DNA of 64,000 nt from Clostridiales bacterium (lineage in GTDB: Bacteria; Bacillota; Clostridia; Monoglobales; Monoglobaceae), in assembly GCA_019419865.1 (NCBI GenBank), contig JAHZIG010000011.1, positions 1 through 64,000 on the forward strand, written 5' to 3'. Below, piece by piece: positions 36,951-47,305 of this stretch. Position 1 is the stretch's first letter. The number at the start of each line of letters is the position of its first letter. Made by a program: the position numbers and the translations under genes. The notes under the pieces were generated by a model. That model made no database searches and had not been told where the DNA came from. It saw only the letters and a program-made list of their open reading frames with translations.

Positions 36951-38174
36951 TTATATCAACCACGCAGGCACAATCAAATTTTCCCTGCTCAGCGCCGACA
37001 ACTCGTTTTTCATACATATCACAGCGCCTACGCCGCGGGGGACGGTTGCTTTATCCAGCAAAGAGAACGCCTTTATCATACCGTTGTTGGGCGAGGCTGA
37101 TTTTTTGATCTCGATCGGGTGAAGCCGTCCGTCGCTTTCCATGATAACGTCGATTTCCCGCGCGTCCTTGTCCCGATAATAATACAAATACGGCTCTTTT
37201 CCCGCGTTGTAATAGGACTTTACGATCTCGCTCACAACATAGTTTTCAAAGATAGCCCCGTTCATGGCTCCGCTTTCCAATGTTTCCGGACTGCTCCATT
37301 TTGTGAGATATACCGCAAGTCCGCAATCGGTAAAATACAGCTTCGGCGTTTTGATCGCGCGCTTCAGCGCATTATTGGAATAGGGACGCAAATAGAAAAT
37401 CAGTCCTAACGTTTCCAAAATCCCCAGCCATTTTTTCGCTGTCATTTGGTCAATGGAAGCGTCTCGGGCGATTTCCGCAATATTTAAAAGCTGGGAAGTT
37501 CTTGCGGCGACGGCGGTGATGAATTGCAGGAAATTCAAACTGTCAACGGCGGGTAACAAGTCTCTGACGTCTCTGTTAATATAGGTCGATATATAGCTGC
37601 TGTAAAAAATATCGCGGTTGGAGTATGTTCCGCTCGCGATCGCCGGCATAGAACCGCGCCAGATACGTTCGAACATCTGCATAAGATCGGCGCTGTCCGC
37701 CTTGCTCTGTTTTTGCTTTAAGCGCTCCAAATCCGGCTTGAACGGCTCGTTTACACAATGGTTGTAAATCTCGTTCTGCGAAAGGGAGGATAAATTCAGA
37801 ACGGCAACCCTGCCCGCTAAACTTTCCTGGATCCCCTGCATGAGTTTAAACGCCTGCGAGCCCGTCAGCCAGAATTCACCCGGAGTATGGTTTTTATCTA
37901 CCATGATTTTAATATAGGTAAATAATTCCGGCGCATATTGTACTTCGTCGATTAAAATTGGCGTACCGTAGGTCTGGAAGAATAATTCCGGGTCGGTTTT
38001 CGCAAGCTGTCTCGCATTAAGATCGTCTAAAGTAACATATGCGCGCCCGGTTCCCTCCATCAGCTTTTGAAGCATGGTCGTCTTGCCAACCTGTCTTGGA
38101 CCGGTAATTAAAATAGCGGGATATTCGGAGGAAAGCTCTGTCACCAGCTTTTCCATGTCTCTTTTGATGTACAT
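36951..38174 (-). CDS. AAA ATPase with DUF4143 domain
   Basis: A 407-residue ATPase of the AAA_14 plus DUF4143 type, common in bacteria and archaea, with no settled role. The Walker A is ILITGPRQVGKTTM (residues 17-30), the Walker B is PILIDEVQYAPEL near 70, and a FWLTGSQAFKL sensor follows. The DUF4143 part near 290-390 shows FENYVVSEIVKSYYN, YYYRDKDAREIDVIME and EIKKS, a PD-(D/E)XK nuclease-like pattern. Bases are somewhat less GC-rich than its neighbours. It has its own promoter and no partner gene. Confidence 0.88.
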   Translation of the reverse strand: MYIKRDMEKLVTELSSEYPAILITGPRQVGKTTMLQKLMEGTGRAYVTLDDLNARQLAKTDPELFFQTYGTPILIDEVQYAPELFTYIKIMVDKNHTPGEFWLTGSQAFKLMQGIQESLAGRVAVLNLSSLSQNEIYNHCVNEPFKPDLERLKQKQSKADSADLMQMFERIWRGSMPAIASGTYSNRDIFYSSYISTYINRDVRDLLPAVDSLNFLQFITAVAARTSQLLNIAEIARDASIDQMTAKKWLGILETLGLIFYLRPYSNNALKRAIKTPKLYFTDCGLAVYLTKWSSPETLESGAMNGAIFENYVVSEIVKSYYNAGKEPYLYYYRDKDAREIDVIMESDGRLHPIEIKKSASPNNGMIKAFSLLDKATVPRGVGAVICMKNELSALSRENLIVPAWLI

Positions 38175-38212
38175 AAAAACACCTCGTTTCGGCCAATCTA
38201 TGTTTTAGTTAT

Positions 38213-38241
38213 ATTATAGCCGAAATTCTTAGAAAAATCAA
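38213..38241 (-). promoter_or_regulatory. Promoter of the AAA ATPase gene
   Basis: On the minus strand TTGATT (38236-38241), 17 bases, TATAAT (38213-38218), 39 bases before the start codon. Confidence 0.7.
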
Positions 38242-38251
38242 TAGTAACCAT

Positions 38252-38286
38252 AAAAAAGACCGACCCGGATTCCAACATCGGGTCGG
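38252..38286 (-). terminator. Intrinsic terminator of the SLH protein gene
   Basis: Stem CCGACCCG (38260-38267) / CGGGTCGG (38279-38286); TCTTTTTTATGG follows on the minus strand. It lies about 170 bases past the stop codon. Confidence 0.75.
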
Positions 38287-38455
38287 CGTCGCCGCGTCGT
38301 TCGTTTTATTGCGCGCCTCGAGCCGAGGGCTCGGGAATACGCGGCTTATCCCGCGCCGCGCGTTTAAAATATCCGCTTCTGTTCCGCTCGGCCGGGATCC
38401 GCGCGCCGGCCGAACTTATATACGTCGGCGCTTTGTTTATATATTACACTTTATT

Positions 38456-39622
38456 CTACAGCGTGAGTACCGCTATGTCGCAGCCCATCAGGTACGCGAC
38501 CATCTGAACGCTGATATAGAGCGTGCCGTTATACATGCATATCGAGCCGGCGTGCACTCTGCCGCCGCTCGAGGAGAGCAGTTCGGTCTCCTCGCCGTTT
38601 ACGGTTATAGTCGTCATATCTAAAAAGCTTGTGACCGGAGACAGTTTAGCGTCCTGAGACGGAGCGGGTTTTTCGTATGCGAACGGGGTATAGCTATCCG
38701 ACAGCTCTATCGGCGTCGCCGGGCCGTAGGTAAACTCAAATACGTTGTCGCTGAGCGTCCACTCGCCGTCGAATATCCTTGCGAAGTCGTCGAAGCTGAT
38801 CATCATAGTATTGTCCTGGTTGGTTATCGCTTTGACCGGGGTATCTATATACGAATTACTGAAATTCGTCATATCCCTTACTATAGTGACTATCGCCTCT
38901 GTCTCTACGCCGAAGTTGACCCATTGGTCGCAGTTATCCGAGGTCTGGGTAACCGTTCCGAGCGGGGTGTCGAAGCTGTATGTCTGCGTATCTTCCGGGT
39001 TCGCCGCGTCCATCGCTTCCGCCGCGTCGTATATCCGAACCAGCACTGCGAGCGCCTGCTCTTCGGTATAGGTATCCTTGGGCGCGAATCTGTTATCGCC
39101 TACGCCCTCCATAAAGCCCATGTTGCAGATCGTCTGGACGGAGTTCAACGCCCAGTCCGATATATCCGATAAGTCGGAGAAGTCGAACCATATCTCGGTA
39201 GCGGCCATCGGCTTAACCTTATTTATCATGCGCAGTAAGATGGTAGCGGCTTCCTCGCGGGTGAGGCTGTCGTTCGGCGCGAACTCGGTCTCGGACTTGC
39301 CGTTTATGATCCCCATACCGCAGAGGAACGTGACCTTCATATTATCGACGTCGGTGAATTTACACAGGTCGGGGTCGGAGCTAAGCTCGCCGTCGGCTAT
39401 ATGCGACATGAGATTATAAACCGACGCGCAGAAATCTTCGCGGTTTATCGGCTGAGTCAGGTCTCTGCCGGTCGGGTCGTTGTCCGGAAGCCTGAGATCC
39501 CAGGCTTTCTCCACGCTTTCGGCCGCCCAGTCGGAGACGGTATAGTCAGCCGCGAATACCGACGCCGCGGACGTTGACGCTAAAATGCATACCGCAAGTA
39601 TGGTTGATATTAGTTTTTTCAT
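38456..39622 (-). CDS. SLH-domain surface protein
   Basis: A 388-residue secreted protein. Signal peptide 1-24, then three SLH repeats (about 28-205), seen as VSDWAAESVEKAWDL, FAPNDSLTREEAATILLRM and FAPKDTYTEEQALAVLVRI. The last 150 residues are not SLH; short segments such as TPVKAITNQDNTMMISFDDFAR and TITVNGEE resemble the copper-amine-oxidase N-terminal-like fold found in many clostridial surface proteins. It has no enzyme motif. GGGAGGT precedes the ATG. Its role may be structural. Confidence 0.82.
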   Translation of the reverse strand: MKKLISTILAVCILASTSAASVFAADYTVSDWAAESVEKAWDLRLPDNDPTGRDLTQPINREDFCASVYNLMSHIADGELSSDPDLCKFTDVDNMKVTFLCGMGIINGKSETEFAPNDSLTREEAATILLRMINKVKPMAATEIWFDFSDLSDISDWALNSVQTICNMGFMEGVGDNRFAPKDTYTEEQALAVLVRIYDAAEAMDAANPEDTQTYSFDTPLGTVTQTSDNCDQWVNFGVETEAIVTIVRDMTNFSNSYIDTPVKAITNQDNTMMISFDDFARIFDGEWTLSDNVFEFTYGPATPIELSDSYTPFAYEKPAPSQDAKLSPVTSFLDMTTITVNGEETELLSSSGGRVHAGSICMYNGTLYISVQMVAYLMGCDIAVLTL

Positions 39623-39865
39623 AAGTTGTTACCTCCCTTGATTTTTATGCGGATATTTTTAGTTTAATTTTATTCGGATTTATATTTATATTCATTAGAC
39701 GTTTATACCGCTGTTTGGTTCCCCCAAACGCTAAATTTTTCATATTTCAAATAAGATCATCATACCGGTCTAAACACGCCGATAATTTTTACTGTAACTT
39801 ACGAAACAAGTATAACACAGACGCGCGGCGCTTGCAATCGCTTTAGGCTGCGATCTCAATAATGC

Positions 39866-39896
39866 AAATAAAAAAGGACCGCCGCGGGGGCGATCC
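39866..39896 (-). terminator. Intrinsic terminator of xfp
   Basis: Stem GGACCGCC (39876-39883) / GGCGATCC (39889-39896) with one G-T pair; TTTTTTATTTGC follows on the minus strand. Confidence 0.85.
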
Positions 39897-39913
39897 TAAA
39901 ATATATCGAAAGC

Positions 39914-42295
39914 TTACGCTTCCCATTTCCAGTCTCTGATCTCGGGCATGTCCAAGCCGTACTCCGCGATGTACTGCTTGTGTTCTACCAGCTTGTCTCT
40001 CATCTTCTGGAGGAGATAAGCGCCTCTGTTGCCGAGCTGGGGCAGGTGGTTGATTACCTGCTGAACGAGGTGGAATCTGTCGATCTCGTTCTGAACTCTC
40101 ATATCGAACGGGGTGGTTATCGTACCCTCTTCCTGATAGCCCGCAACGTAGAGATCGCGGTTTCTTCTGTGATACAGAAGCTCGTGTATCAGCGTGGGAT
40201 AGCCGTGGAAAGCGAATATGATCGGCTTATCCTTGGTAAACAGCGCGTCGAACTCGGTGTCCGTCAGACCGTGCGGGTGCTTGGTGTGCGGCTCGAGCTT
40301 CATAAGGTCGACGACGTTGATGAATCTGATCTTTATCTCGGGCATTTCCTTGCGGAGTATCGTGACCGCCGCGAGCGCCTCGAGGGTCGGGGTGTCGCCG
40401 CAGCAAGCGAGCACTACGTCCGGCTCTTCGCCCTGGTCGTTGCTCGCCCATTCCCAGATGCCTATGCCCTGGGTGCAGTGCTTGACCGCCTGTTCCATCG
40501 TCAGCCACTGCGGACGCGGGTGCTTGGACGCTACCATAACGTTTACGTAGTTTCTGCTGCGTATGCAGTGATCGAAGCAGGAGAGGAGGCAGTTAGCGTC
40601 GGGCGGGAGGTACATGCGGACTACGTCGGCCTTCTTGTTTGCGACGTGGTCGAGGAATCCCGGATCCTGATGCGTGAAGCCGTTGTGATCCTGCTGCCAT
40701 ACGTTGGACGACAATATATAGTTGAGCGAAGCTATCTTCTGTCTCCACGGCAGTTCGGACGTGACCTTGAGCCATTTTGCGTGCTGGCTGAACATCGAGT
40801 CTACGATACGGATAAACGCCTCGTAGCTCGCAAAGAAGCCGTGACGGCCTGTGAGCAGGTAGCCTTCGAGCCAGCCCTCGCACATATGCTCGCTGAGCAT
40901 ACCGTCCATTACGCGGCCGTCGTGAGCGAGAAATTCGTCGTTATCCTTAAGCTCCGCGTTCCAGTCGCGGTTCGTCTCCTCGAAGACCTTGCCGAGCCTG
41001 TTGGACATGGTCTCGTCGGGACCGAAGATCCTGAAGTTTCTGCTCTCCTTGTTGAGCTTGAATATATCGCGTACGAAGCCGCCGAGCTCTATCATATCCT
41101 GAGCCTCTACCGCGCCCGGAGCCGGAACGTCCACCGCGTAGTCGCGGAAATCGGGAAGTCTTAAGTCTCTGAGCAATAGGCCGCCGTTTGCGTGCGGGTT
41201 AGCGCCCATTCTGCGGTCGCCCTCCGGAGCGAGAGCCTCGAGTTCGGGGATCAGGCGTCCGTTTTCGTCGAACAGTTCTTCGGGTTTGTAGCTGAGCAGC
41301 CAGTCTTTGAGCATGTCGAGATGTTCGGGCTCTTCCATGGTCATCGGAACCTGGTGAGCGCGGAACGTGCCCTCTATCTGCTTGCCGTCCACTACTTTCG
41401 GACCCGTCCAGCCCTTGGGTGTTCTGAGAACTATCATCGGCCAGATCGGACGCTCGGATACGTTATTCTCTCTTGCGTTCTTCTGAATAGCCTTGATCTC
41501 CTCTATTACCGTGTCCAAAGTCTCGGCCATCAGTTTGTGCATCGTCATCGGGTCGTCGCCCTCGACGAAATACGGCTTCCAGCCGCAGCCCTCGAAGAAT
41601 TTGGTTACTTCTTCTTTCGAGATACGCGAGAATATCGTCGGGTTGCTGATCTTATATCCGTTTAGATCGAGTATAGGCAGGACTGCGCCGTCCGTTACCG
41701 GGTTCAAGAATTTATTCGAGTGCCAAGCGGTCGCGAGCGGTCCGGTCTCAGCCTCGCCGTCGCCTATAACGCAGGCGGTTATGAGGTCGGGGTTGTCGAA
41801 TACCGCGCCGAAACTGTGCGCCAGCGAATAACCGAGCTCGCCGCCCTCGTTGATCGAACCGGGAGTCTCGGGAGCTACGTGACTCGAGATACCGCCCGGG
41901 AACGAGAACTGCTTAAACAGTTTCTTCATACCCTCTTCGTCGCGGCTGATGTTGGGATACACCTCGCTGTACGAGCCTTCAAGATATGTATTCGCGACCA
42001 TGAAGTTGCCGCCGTGTCCGGGACCCGAGATATAGATCATGTCCAGGTCGTACTTCTTGATAACGCGGTTTAAGTGCACGTATACGAAGTTCTGACCCGG
42101 CACCGTTCCCCAGTGTCCCACGATCTTTTTCTTAACGTGGTCCATCGTAAGCGGCTCCTTAAGAAGCGGGTTGTCGAGCAAGTAGAGCTGTCCCGCCGCG
42201 AGGTAGTTGGCCGCGCGCCAGTAAGCGTCCATCTTCTCAAGATATTCTTGAGTAAGAGGCTGCTTCTCAATACATTCGTTGTTTGCGTTAGACAT
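39914..42295 (-). CDS. xfp: Phosphoketolase
   Basis: Thiamine-diphosphate enzyme that splits xylulose 5-phosphate (and often fructose 6-phosphate) with phosphate to give acetyl phosphate. 793 residues. Seen: [17 protein letters not shown] (near 60), [35 protein letters not shown] (in part: [15 protein letters not shown]), the ThDP motif [14 protein letters not shown] (near 180) and [12 protein letters not shown] near 545. The start at 42295 has AGGAGG eight bases upstream; the frame runs on to 42340 without a site. It gives a pentose route for pectin-derived arabinose and xylose. Confidence 0.96.
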   Translation of the reverse strand: MSNANNECIEKQPLTQEYLEKMDAYWRAANYLAAGQLYLLDNPLLKEPLTMDHVKKKIVGHWGTVPGQNFVYVHLNRVIKKYDLDMIYISGPGHGGNFMVANTYLEGSYSEVYPNISRDEEGMKKLFKQFSFPGGISSHVAPETPGSINEGGELGYSLAHSFGAVFDNPDLITACVIGDGEAETGPLATAWHSNKFLNPVTDGAVLPILDLNGYKISNPTIFSRISKEEVTKFFEGCGWKPYFVEGDDPMTMHKLMAETLDTVIEEIKAIQKNARENNVSERPIWPMIVLRTPKGWTGPKVVDGKQIEGTFRAHQVPMTMEEPEHLDMLKDWLLSYKPEELFDENGRLIPELEALAPEGDRRMGANPHANGGLLLRDLRLPDFRDYAVDVPAPGAVEAQDMIELGGFVRDIFKLNKESRNFRIFGPDETMSNRLGKVFEETNRDWNAELKDNDEFLAHDGRVMDGMLSEHMCEGWLEGYLLTGRHGFFASYEAFIRIVDSMFSQHAKWLKVTSELPWRQKIASLNYILSSNVWQQDHNGFTHQDPGFLDHVANKKADVVRMYLPPDANCLLSCFDHCIRSRNYVNVMVASKHPRPQWLTMEQAVKHCTQGIGIWEWASNDQGEEPDVVLACCGDTPTLEALAAVTILRKEMPEIKIRFINVVDLMKLEPHTKHPHGLTDTEFDALFTKDKPIIFAFHGYPTLIHELLYHRRNRDLYVAGYQEEGTITTPFDMRVQNEIDRFHLVQQVINHLPQLGNRGAYLLQKMRDKLVEHKQYIAEYGLDMPEIRDWKWEA

Positions 42296-42347
42296 TTGCA
42301 ATCCTCCTATGATTGATAATTTGATATGTTTTATTTTCACTGTTAAA

Positions 42348-42375
42348 ATTTTATCATGTTTGTATCAAATGTCAA
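42348..42375 (-). promoter_or_regulatory. xfp promoter
   Basis: On the minus strand TTGACA (42370-42375), 16 bases, TAAAAT (42348-42353). Confidence 0.65.
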
Positions 42376-42546
42376 TATCAAGCGTGTTAAATTTTTGTCA
42401 AACAAAAATAATTTTATGTATATAGCAAAAACGACTGAAAAAAGTCGAAAAATATGTTTATTTTGCCTATTAAAATTTGGTATATCCGGCGCGACGCCGC
42501 GTATACGGAGGGGCTTTCGGCCGGGGGAGCGGGAGGATATATAATG

Positions 42547-42575
42547 TTGACTTTTGGAGATAACTAAGATAAAAT
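42547..42575 (+). promoter_or_regulatory. Promoter of the glycosyltransferase-CsaB gene
   Basis: TTGACT (42547-42552), 17 bases, TAAAAT (42570-42575). The leader is about 115 bases. Confidence 0.55.
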
Positions 42576-42697
42576 ATAATCTAACGCAGAGTAGACCCGT
42601 TTGGGGCGCGGTCGTTTTCGCGGTTTGACGTCCGCTTACCGGCGCCGCCCGAGCGGTATAATATTATTTTAGAGAAGAGCTTGTAAGGAGATCGGTT

Positions 42698-44992
42698 ATG
42701 AAAGTTTTAATGGCGACGATGAAACTGGACATAGGCGGAGCCGAGACGCATATAGTGGAGCTGTCCAAGGCGCTTAAAAAGAGGGGCGTGGACGTGTGCG
42801 TGGCTTCGGCCGGGGGCGCGTATCAAAAGGAGTTGGAGGAAGCGGGGATAAAGCATTTTACGGCGCCGCTCTCGACCAAGAACCCGATCGACGCGTTTAG
42901 ATCGTACAGAATACTTAAGGATATAATAGTAAACGAAAATATAGACGTAGTCCACGCGCACGCGAGGATACCCGCGTATATATGCGGCCTTATAAGAAAG
43001 ACGGTGGACTTTAGGTTCGTAACCACAGCGCACTGGGTGTTCTCGACCAAGTTCCCGTATAATCTCCTGACCAACTGGGGCGACCGCTCGCTTGCGGTCA
43101 GCGACGACATCAAGAAATATCTTATCGACAACTACGGCATAAATCCCGGGAATATCCGAGTCACGATAAACGGGATCGACACCGATAAGTTCTCCAAGGA
43201 CGCCGACTATAGCGACATAGCCGAGGAGTTCGGCTTAGAGCCCGGCAAGCGCCGGATCGTCTACGTGAGCCGTATGGATAGCGACAGGAGCTTCGCGGCG
43301 CACAAGCTGATCGAGATCGCGCCGCGGCTGTATAACACTATCGGCGACTACGAAATGGTGATAGTCGGCGGCGGGAACGATCTTGAAAATATAAAAGCCG
43401 AAGCGGAAGCCGCAAATTCGGCGATAGGCCGCGAGGTAATCAAGATCGCGGGCGCGAGGACGGACGTGAATAAATTCGTCGCGAGCGGCGACGTATTCGT
43501 AGGCGTGAGCCGGGCGGCGCTCGAGGCGATGGCCGCGGAGAAGCCGTCTATAATAGCCGGAAACGAGGGGTATATAGGCATATTCGACGAGGACAAGCTC
43601 AAGGTCTCGATAGACACCAACCTCTGCTGCCGCGGCTGTAAGCAAACGACCGGGGATAAGCTGCTCAAAGATCTGCTGACCCTGTTTAATTCCTCAAAAG
43701 AGGAGCTGGAGCGGCTCGGGAGCTACGCCAAGGCGACGGTCGAGAAATACTATTCGCTGAGGACGATGGCGGACGACGCGATCAAGATGTATATCTCGAT
43801 CATAAAGTATAAGCCGATCAACGATATATCTATAGACGAGTTCGAGGGGATAGACGAATATTTGGCAAGGCCGACGATCAGGAAAAAGGGCGAGATCGAC
43901 GCGATGATCTCGGGGTATTACGGTTTCCACAACAGCGGCGACGACTCGATACTAAGGGCGATTATCGAACAGCTCAGCTATATAAAGCCGGACATAAATA
44001 TCCTCGCGCTCTCGAACAAGCCGAAAGAGACGAGATGCGTATACGGCGTAAACTCGATCCACCGCTTTAATCTGCCGGGGATATTCATAAAGGCGCTCCG
44101 TACCAAACTGCTGATAAGCGGCGGGGGCAGTCTTATCCAGGACATAACGAGCGAGAAGTCTCTGACCTATTACCTTGGGATAATCCGGCTCGCGAAGCTT
44201 TGCGGCGTCAAGGTCATGCTCTATGCCAACGGGATAGGACCTATAAACAATAAGCGGAACTATAAGCGGATAAAAAAAGTCCTCGACAAGGTGGATCTGA
44301 TCACTCTGCGCGAGGAATCTTCCAAGAAAGAGCTCGAGACGATAGGGGTCGTAAATCCCAACGTGATCGTCACGGCGGATCCGGCGTTTACGCTGGCGCC
44401 CGTGGACGACGATATAGTCGACGGCCTGCTGTCCAAAGCGAAGCTTCCGGAGAACGCGAAATATTTTTGCATAGCCGTGAGACCATGGAAGAGGCTGGAC
44501 GCGGAGTTTGAGAAGAACCTTGCGATCGCGGCGGAGTACGTCAAGGATAAGTACGGCTACGAGGCGGTGTTCATACCTATGCAAAGCCCCAAGGATATGG
44601 GGATATCCGAAAGGATAAGCGCTATGATACCCAACACCGGCTATATCCTGAGCGATTCGCCGACGCCGGCGGAGATACTCGGAGTCGTAGACCGCGCCGA
44701 GTTCATCATGGGAATGAGGCTGCATACGCTGATATACGCCGCGAAGATGCGCACGCCGGTGATCGGCCTGATATACGACCCCAAGGTCGAATCCATAATG
44801 AAGAGCATGGGTCAAAAATACGCGCTCAGCGTCGAGGATCTTAATCCGGTAACGCTCGAGGGCTTCGTAGACGAGGTCGTGCGCAGCAGAGATCAAATAG
44901 TAGACGAGCTGAGCGAGGCCGGGGACAAGGCCATAGACCTTGCGAACGAGAACGCCTCGCTCGCGATAGATCTGATAGAACAAAGAGATTAG
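42698..44992 (+). CDS. Fusion of GT4 glycosyltransferase and CsaB-type pyruvyl transferase
   Basis: A 764-residue two-domain protein. Residues 1-390 are a GT-B glycosyltransferase of family 4: MKLDIGGAETHIVELSK, DVVHAHARIPAY, RIVYVSRMD and the donor site EAMAAEKPSIIAG. Residues 395-760 are a polysaccharide pyruvyl transferase: GYYGFHNSGDDSILRAII, LLISGGGSLIQDITS and FIMGMRLHTLIYA. CsaB adds pyruvate ketals to the secondary wall polymer, the ligand of SLH domains, and three SLH proteins occur in this window. The link is strong but inferred. AAGGAG precedes the ATG. The last codons and stop (AGAGATTAG) match the repeat heptads. Confidence 0.88.
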   Translation: MKVLMATMKLDIGGAETHIVELSKALKKRGVDVCVASAGGAYQKELEEAGIKHFTAPLSTKNPIDAFRSYRILKDIIVNENIDVVHAHARIPAYICGLIRKTVDFRFVTTAHWVFSTKFPYNLLTNWGDRSLAVSDDIKKYLIDNYGINPGNIRVTINGIDTDKFSKDADYSDIAEEFGLEPGKRRIVYVSRMDSDRSFAAHKLIEIAPRLYNTIGDYEMVIVGGGNDLENIKAEAEAANSAIGREVIKIAGARTDVNKFVASGDVFVGVSRAALEAMAAEKPSIIAGNEGYIGIFDEDKLKVSIDTNLCCRGCKQTTGDKLLKDLLTLFNSSKEELERLGSYAKATVEKYYSLRTMADDAIKMYISIIKYKPINDISIDEFEGIDEYLARPTIRKKGEIDAMISGYYGFHNSGDDSILRAIIEQLSYIKPDINILALSNKPKETRCVYGVNSIHRFNLPGIFIKALRTKLLISGGGSLIQDITSEKSLTYYLGIIRLAKLCGVKVMLYANGIGPINNKRNYKRIKKVLDKVDLITLREESSKKELETIGVVNPNVIVTADPAFTLAPVDDDIVDGLLSKAKLPENAKYFCIAVRPWKRLDAEFEKNLAIAAEYVKDKYGYEAVFIPMQSPKDMGISERISAMIPNTGYILSDSPTPAEILGVVDRAEFIMGMRLHTLIYAAKMRTPVIGLIYDPKVESIMKSMGQKYALSVEDLNPVTLEGFVDEVVRSRDQIVDELSEAGDKAIDLANENASLAIDLIEQRD

Positions 44993-45135
44993 CGAATAGA
45001 AAAAATATAAAACGTATAGAGGTAACAGTCGCTTTTGAAAGCGTAGCCGACAGCGACATACGTACGCCTCAGTTTGCGCGGCAAGCAGTCCGCGCATATT
45101 TTTTTGCAGAATGACGGGGACGAGCGTCCGCCTCG

Positions 45136-45174
45136 CGATATAAAAAGGAACTCGCTGAAATGCGCGAGTTCCTT
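45136..45174 (-). terminator. Intrinsic terminator of the ybaK-mrp unit
   Basis: Stem AAGGAACTCGC (45145-45155) / GCGAGTTCCTT (45164-45174); TTTTATATCG follows on the minus strand. Confidence 0.8.
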
Positions 45175-45235
45175 AAATAAATAATATAATAAAAATAATA
45201 CAATAATACCGCGTATTAACGATACCGCGTGTCGG

Positions 45236-46069
45236 TTACAGCGTCTCGATCTTTTTGCATACGTCGTCGATATATTCCGGCTCGATGAGTTCGACCTGAC
45301 CCATATCCACCGCCTTGGCGAATTCGGGTTTTATCGGCAGTTTGGCCAGGACTTCGAGGCCGTGTTCCTTTGCGACCGAGTCTATATGGCTCTCGCCGAA
45401 GACGTTTATCTTCTTGCCGCAGTCGGGACATTCCACATAGCTCATGTTTTCAACGATCCCGAGAATGGGGATATCCATCATTTTAGCCATGTTGACCGCC
45501 TTTGCGACGATCATGGAAACGAGATCCTGGGGCGAGGCGACGATGATTATCCCGTCGACCGGTATCGACTGGAACACCGTCAGCGGAACGTCGCCGGTGC
45601 CCGGGGGCATATCGACCAACATATAGTCTATCTCTTCCCAGATAACGTCCGTCCAGAACTGCTTAACGGTTCCGGCAATTACCGGACCGCGCCAGACGAC
45701 CGGCTCGGAGTCGTTTTCGAGCAGAAGGTTTATCGACATTATCTCGATCCCCGACTTAGTCCTGCATGGCAGGATACCGAACTCGCAGCCCTGCGCCTTT
45801 TCTTTGACGCCGAACGCCTTGGGTATCGAAGGCCCCGTTATATCGGCGTCGAGGATAGCCGTCTTCTTGCCGGATTTTTGGAGCGCCGAAGCGAGCAGCG
45901 AGGCGACCAGCGATTTGCCGACTCCGCCCTTGCCGCTGACTACGCCTATAACCTTATCGATCTTACTGAACTTGTTCGTCTCCTCTATCAAGCTCTGCGG
46001 CTCGGTTCGGCTCGAACAGTCGGCGCCGCAGGTTGAACAATCGTGCGTGCAGTTTGTCTCTTCACTCAT
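45236..46069 (-). CDS. Mrp/NBP35-type P-loop ATPase, iron-sulfur carrier
   Basis: A 277-residue Mrp/Ind1/ApbC protein that binds and delivers Fe-S clusters. It has an N-terminal Cys-rich lead (CTHDCSTCGADC, residues 7-18), a Walker A with the deviant lysine VVSGKGGVGKS (near 43), MLVDMPPGTGDVP near 150, and the bridging CPDCGKK pair near 218. The N-terminal cysteines resemble NBP35 and may hold another cluster. GGAGGAG precedes the ATG. ybaK ends 64 bases upstream on the same strand. Confidence 0.93.
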   Translation of the reverse strand: MSEETNCTHDCSTCGADCSSRTEPQSLIEETNKFSKIDKVIGVVSGKGGVGKSLVASLLASALQKSGKKTAILDADITGPSIPKAFGVKEKAQGCEFGILPCRTKSGIEIMSINLLLENDSEPVVWRGPVIAGTVKQFWTDVIWEEIDYMLVDMPPGTGDVPLTVFQSIPVDGIIIVASPQDLVSMIVAKAVNMAKMMDIPILGIVENMSYVECPDCGKKINVFGESHIDSVAKEHGLEVLAKLPIKPEFAKAVDMGQVELIEPEYIDDVCKKIETL

Positions 46070-46133
46070 TTGTATCTCCTCCTAAAATTTAGTTTTAATT
46101 TTATACATATAATATTAGAATAACGGACGATAT

Positions 46134-46625
46134 TTAGGATCGGCTGAAAATAATATCTTTAAACTCCGCGCCTATCAGCGACGCGAGGAGTTTAGGATCC
46201 ATTTCTATCTGAAGTCCGATCTTGCCGCCGCTGAATATTATCGTATTCTGGTTCTCGGCGGACAGGTGGATAACCGTCTTAAACTGTTTTTTCATGCCTA
46301 TAGGGCTGCAGCCGCCCCTTATATAGCCCGTGACCGCGTTTATATCCTTGACGTGAATCATCTCGACCGACTTCTCGCCGACGGCCGCGGCCGCCTTTTT
46401 AAGGTCGAGCTCGTCCGCGACCGGGATAACGAAGACGTAATGTTCCTTAGATTTCCCGGCCGCGACCAGGGTCTTGAATACCTGTTCGGGATCCTGACCG
46501 AGCTTTTTTGCGACCGTCAGCCCGTCCGAGAAGCCGTCGCTTTCGTACTCGTAGACTTTGTAATCGGCCTTATGGGTATCTAAAAAACGCATTGCGTTGG
46601 TTTTTGCGCTGTGTTTTTTCTTCAT
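46134..46625 (-). CDS. ybaK: Cys-tRNA(Pro)/Cys-tRNA(Cys) deacylase YbaK/EbsC
   Basis: A 163-residue editing protein that hydrolyses Cys mischarged on tRNA-Pro. The fold markers are KTNAMRFLDTHKADYKVYEY at the start, DPEQVFKTLVAAG with the catalytic Lys (near 50), and GGCSPIGMKKQF near 104. GGAGG lies eight bases upstream of the ATG. It heads a short leftward unit with the Mrp gene. Confidence 0.93.
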   Translation of the reverse strand: MKKKHSAKTNAMRFLDTHKADYKVYEYESDGFSDGLTVAKKLGQDPEQVFKTLVAAGKSKEHYVFVIPVADELDLKKAAAAVGEKSVEMIHVKDINAVTGYIRGGCSPIGMKKQFKTVIHLSAENQNTIIFSGGKIGLQIEMDPKLLASLIGAEFKDIIFSRS

Positions 46626-46701
46626 TAGTTCGCCTCCAATGCGCCGCCGTTATTTATTTTGGCCGGCAAAGGATATTATAAATCTAAAGACGCGTGAAGT
46701 C

Positions 46702-46889
46702 AACATAGAGATTAGGGATTAGGGATTAGCGAATAGGAAGTCCAGAACGTTTCTGTAACGTAAAAAACGGCGACTGTAACGTAATTGGAAAACAAAGTAT
46801 TCCACCACTTCCGCAAACATAATTGTTTGACGTTAAAGAAAGAAATTTTCGCCCCTATTCGCTATTCGCTAATCCCTAATCGCTACGTT
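46702..46889 (+). repeat. Heptad-ended interspersed repeat R6
   Basis: Starts AACATAGAGATTAGGGATTA and has the centre GGAAAACAAAGTATTCC, so it is in forward orientation. It ends CTATTCGCTAATCCCTAATCGCTACGTT, of which the last unit is CGCTACGTT. Upstream of ybaK. Confidence 0.8.
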
Positions 46890-47016
46890 AGGTTTGGGGA
46901 CGTTTTTGTCTATTCTTTTATATATTTTTTTTATTATATATATTTATTATTTTTTTATTTTTATTTTATAGTATTAAAAAAATCTCTCTTTTCTCCCTAC
47001 GGAGCTTGCAAACTAC

Positions 47017-47217
47017 CGTGAAAACGTTGTTTTCGCTAGGGACTTTTGCCAAAAAACACTCCCTAAAACTTCCCTAAAACCGTCTGAAATCTCCCTAGAC
47101 AAAAAGAGACGTCACTGACATATGCGACGTTTAATGCGATTGTAATACTGGAAAAATTTTGAAAACTCCCTAAAATTCCGGGAAGCCCGTGAAAACGTTG
47201 TTTTTCTAGGGACTTTT
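47017..47217 (+). repeat. Pair of 30-base direct repeats in an AT-rich gap
   Basis: CGTGAAAACGTTGTTTTCGC with CTAGGGACTTTT (47017-47047) recurs with one gap and one change at 47188-47217, 171 bases apart. CTCCCTAAAA-type motifs (47059-47096 and 47165-47174) lie between. This looks like the trace of a mobile element. The rest of 46890-47016 is extremely AT-rich without features. Confidence 0.6.
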
Positions 47218-47273
47218 ATTTTTAGATAGTATTCGGAACGCAAAATTGTGACAATTGAATTATATAATATTAA

Positions 47274-47295
47274 AGAGCGGTATAACAACCGCTCT
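47274..47295 (-). terminator. Hairpin after the gene remnant
   Basis: Stem AGAGCGG (47274-47280) / CCGCTCT (47289-47295); TTTAATATTATATAA follows on the minus strand. It lies ten bases past the stop of the remnant frame. Confidence 0.55.
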
Positions 47296-47305
47296 AATGT
47301 ATGTA

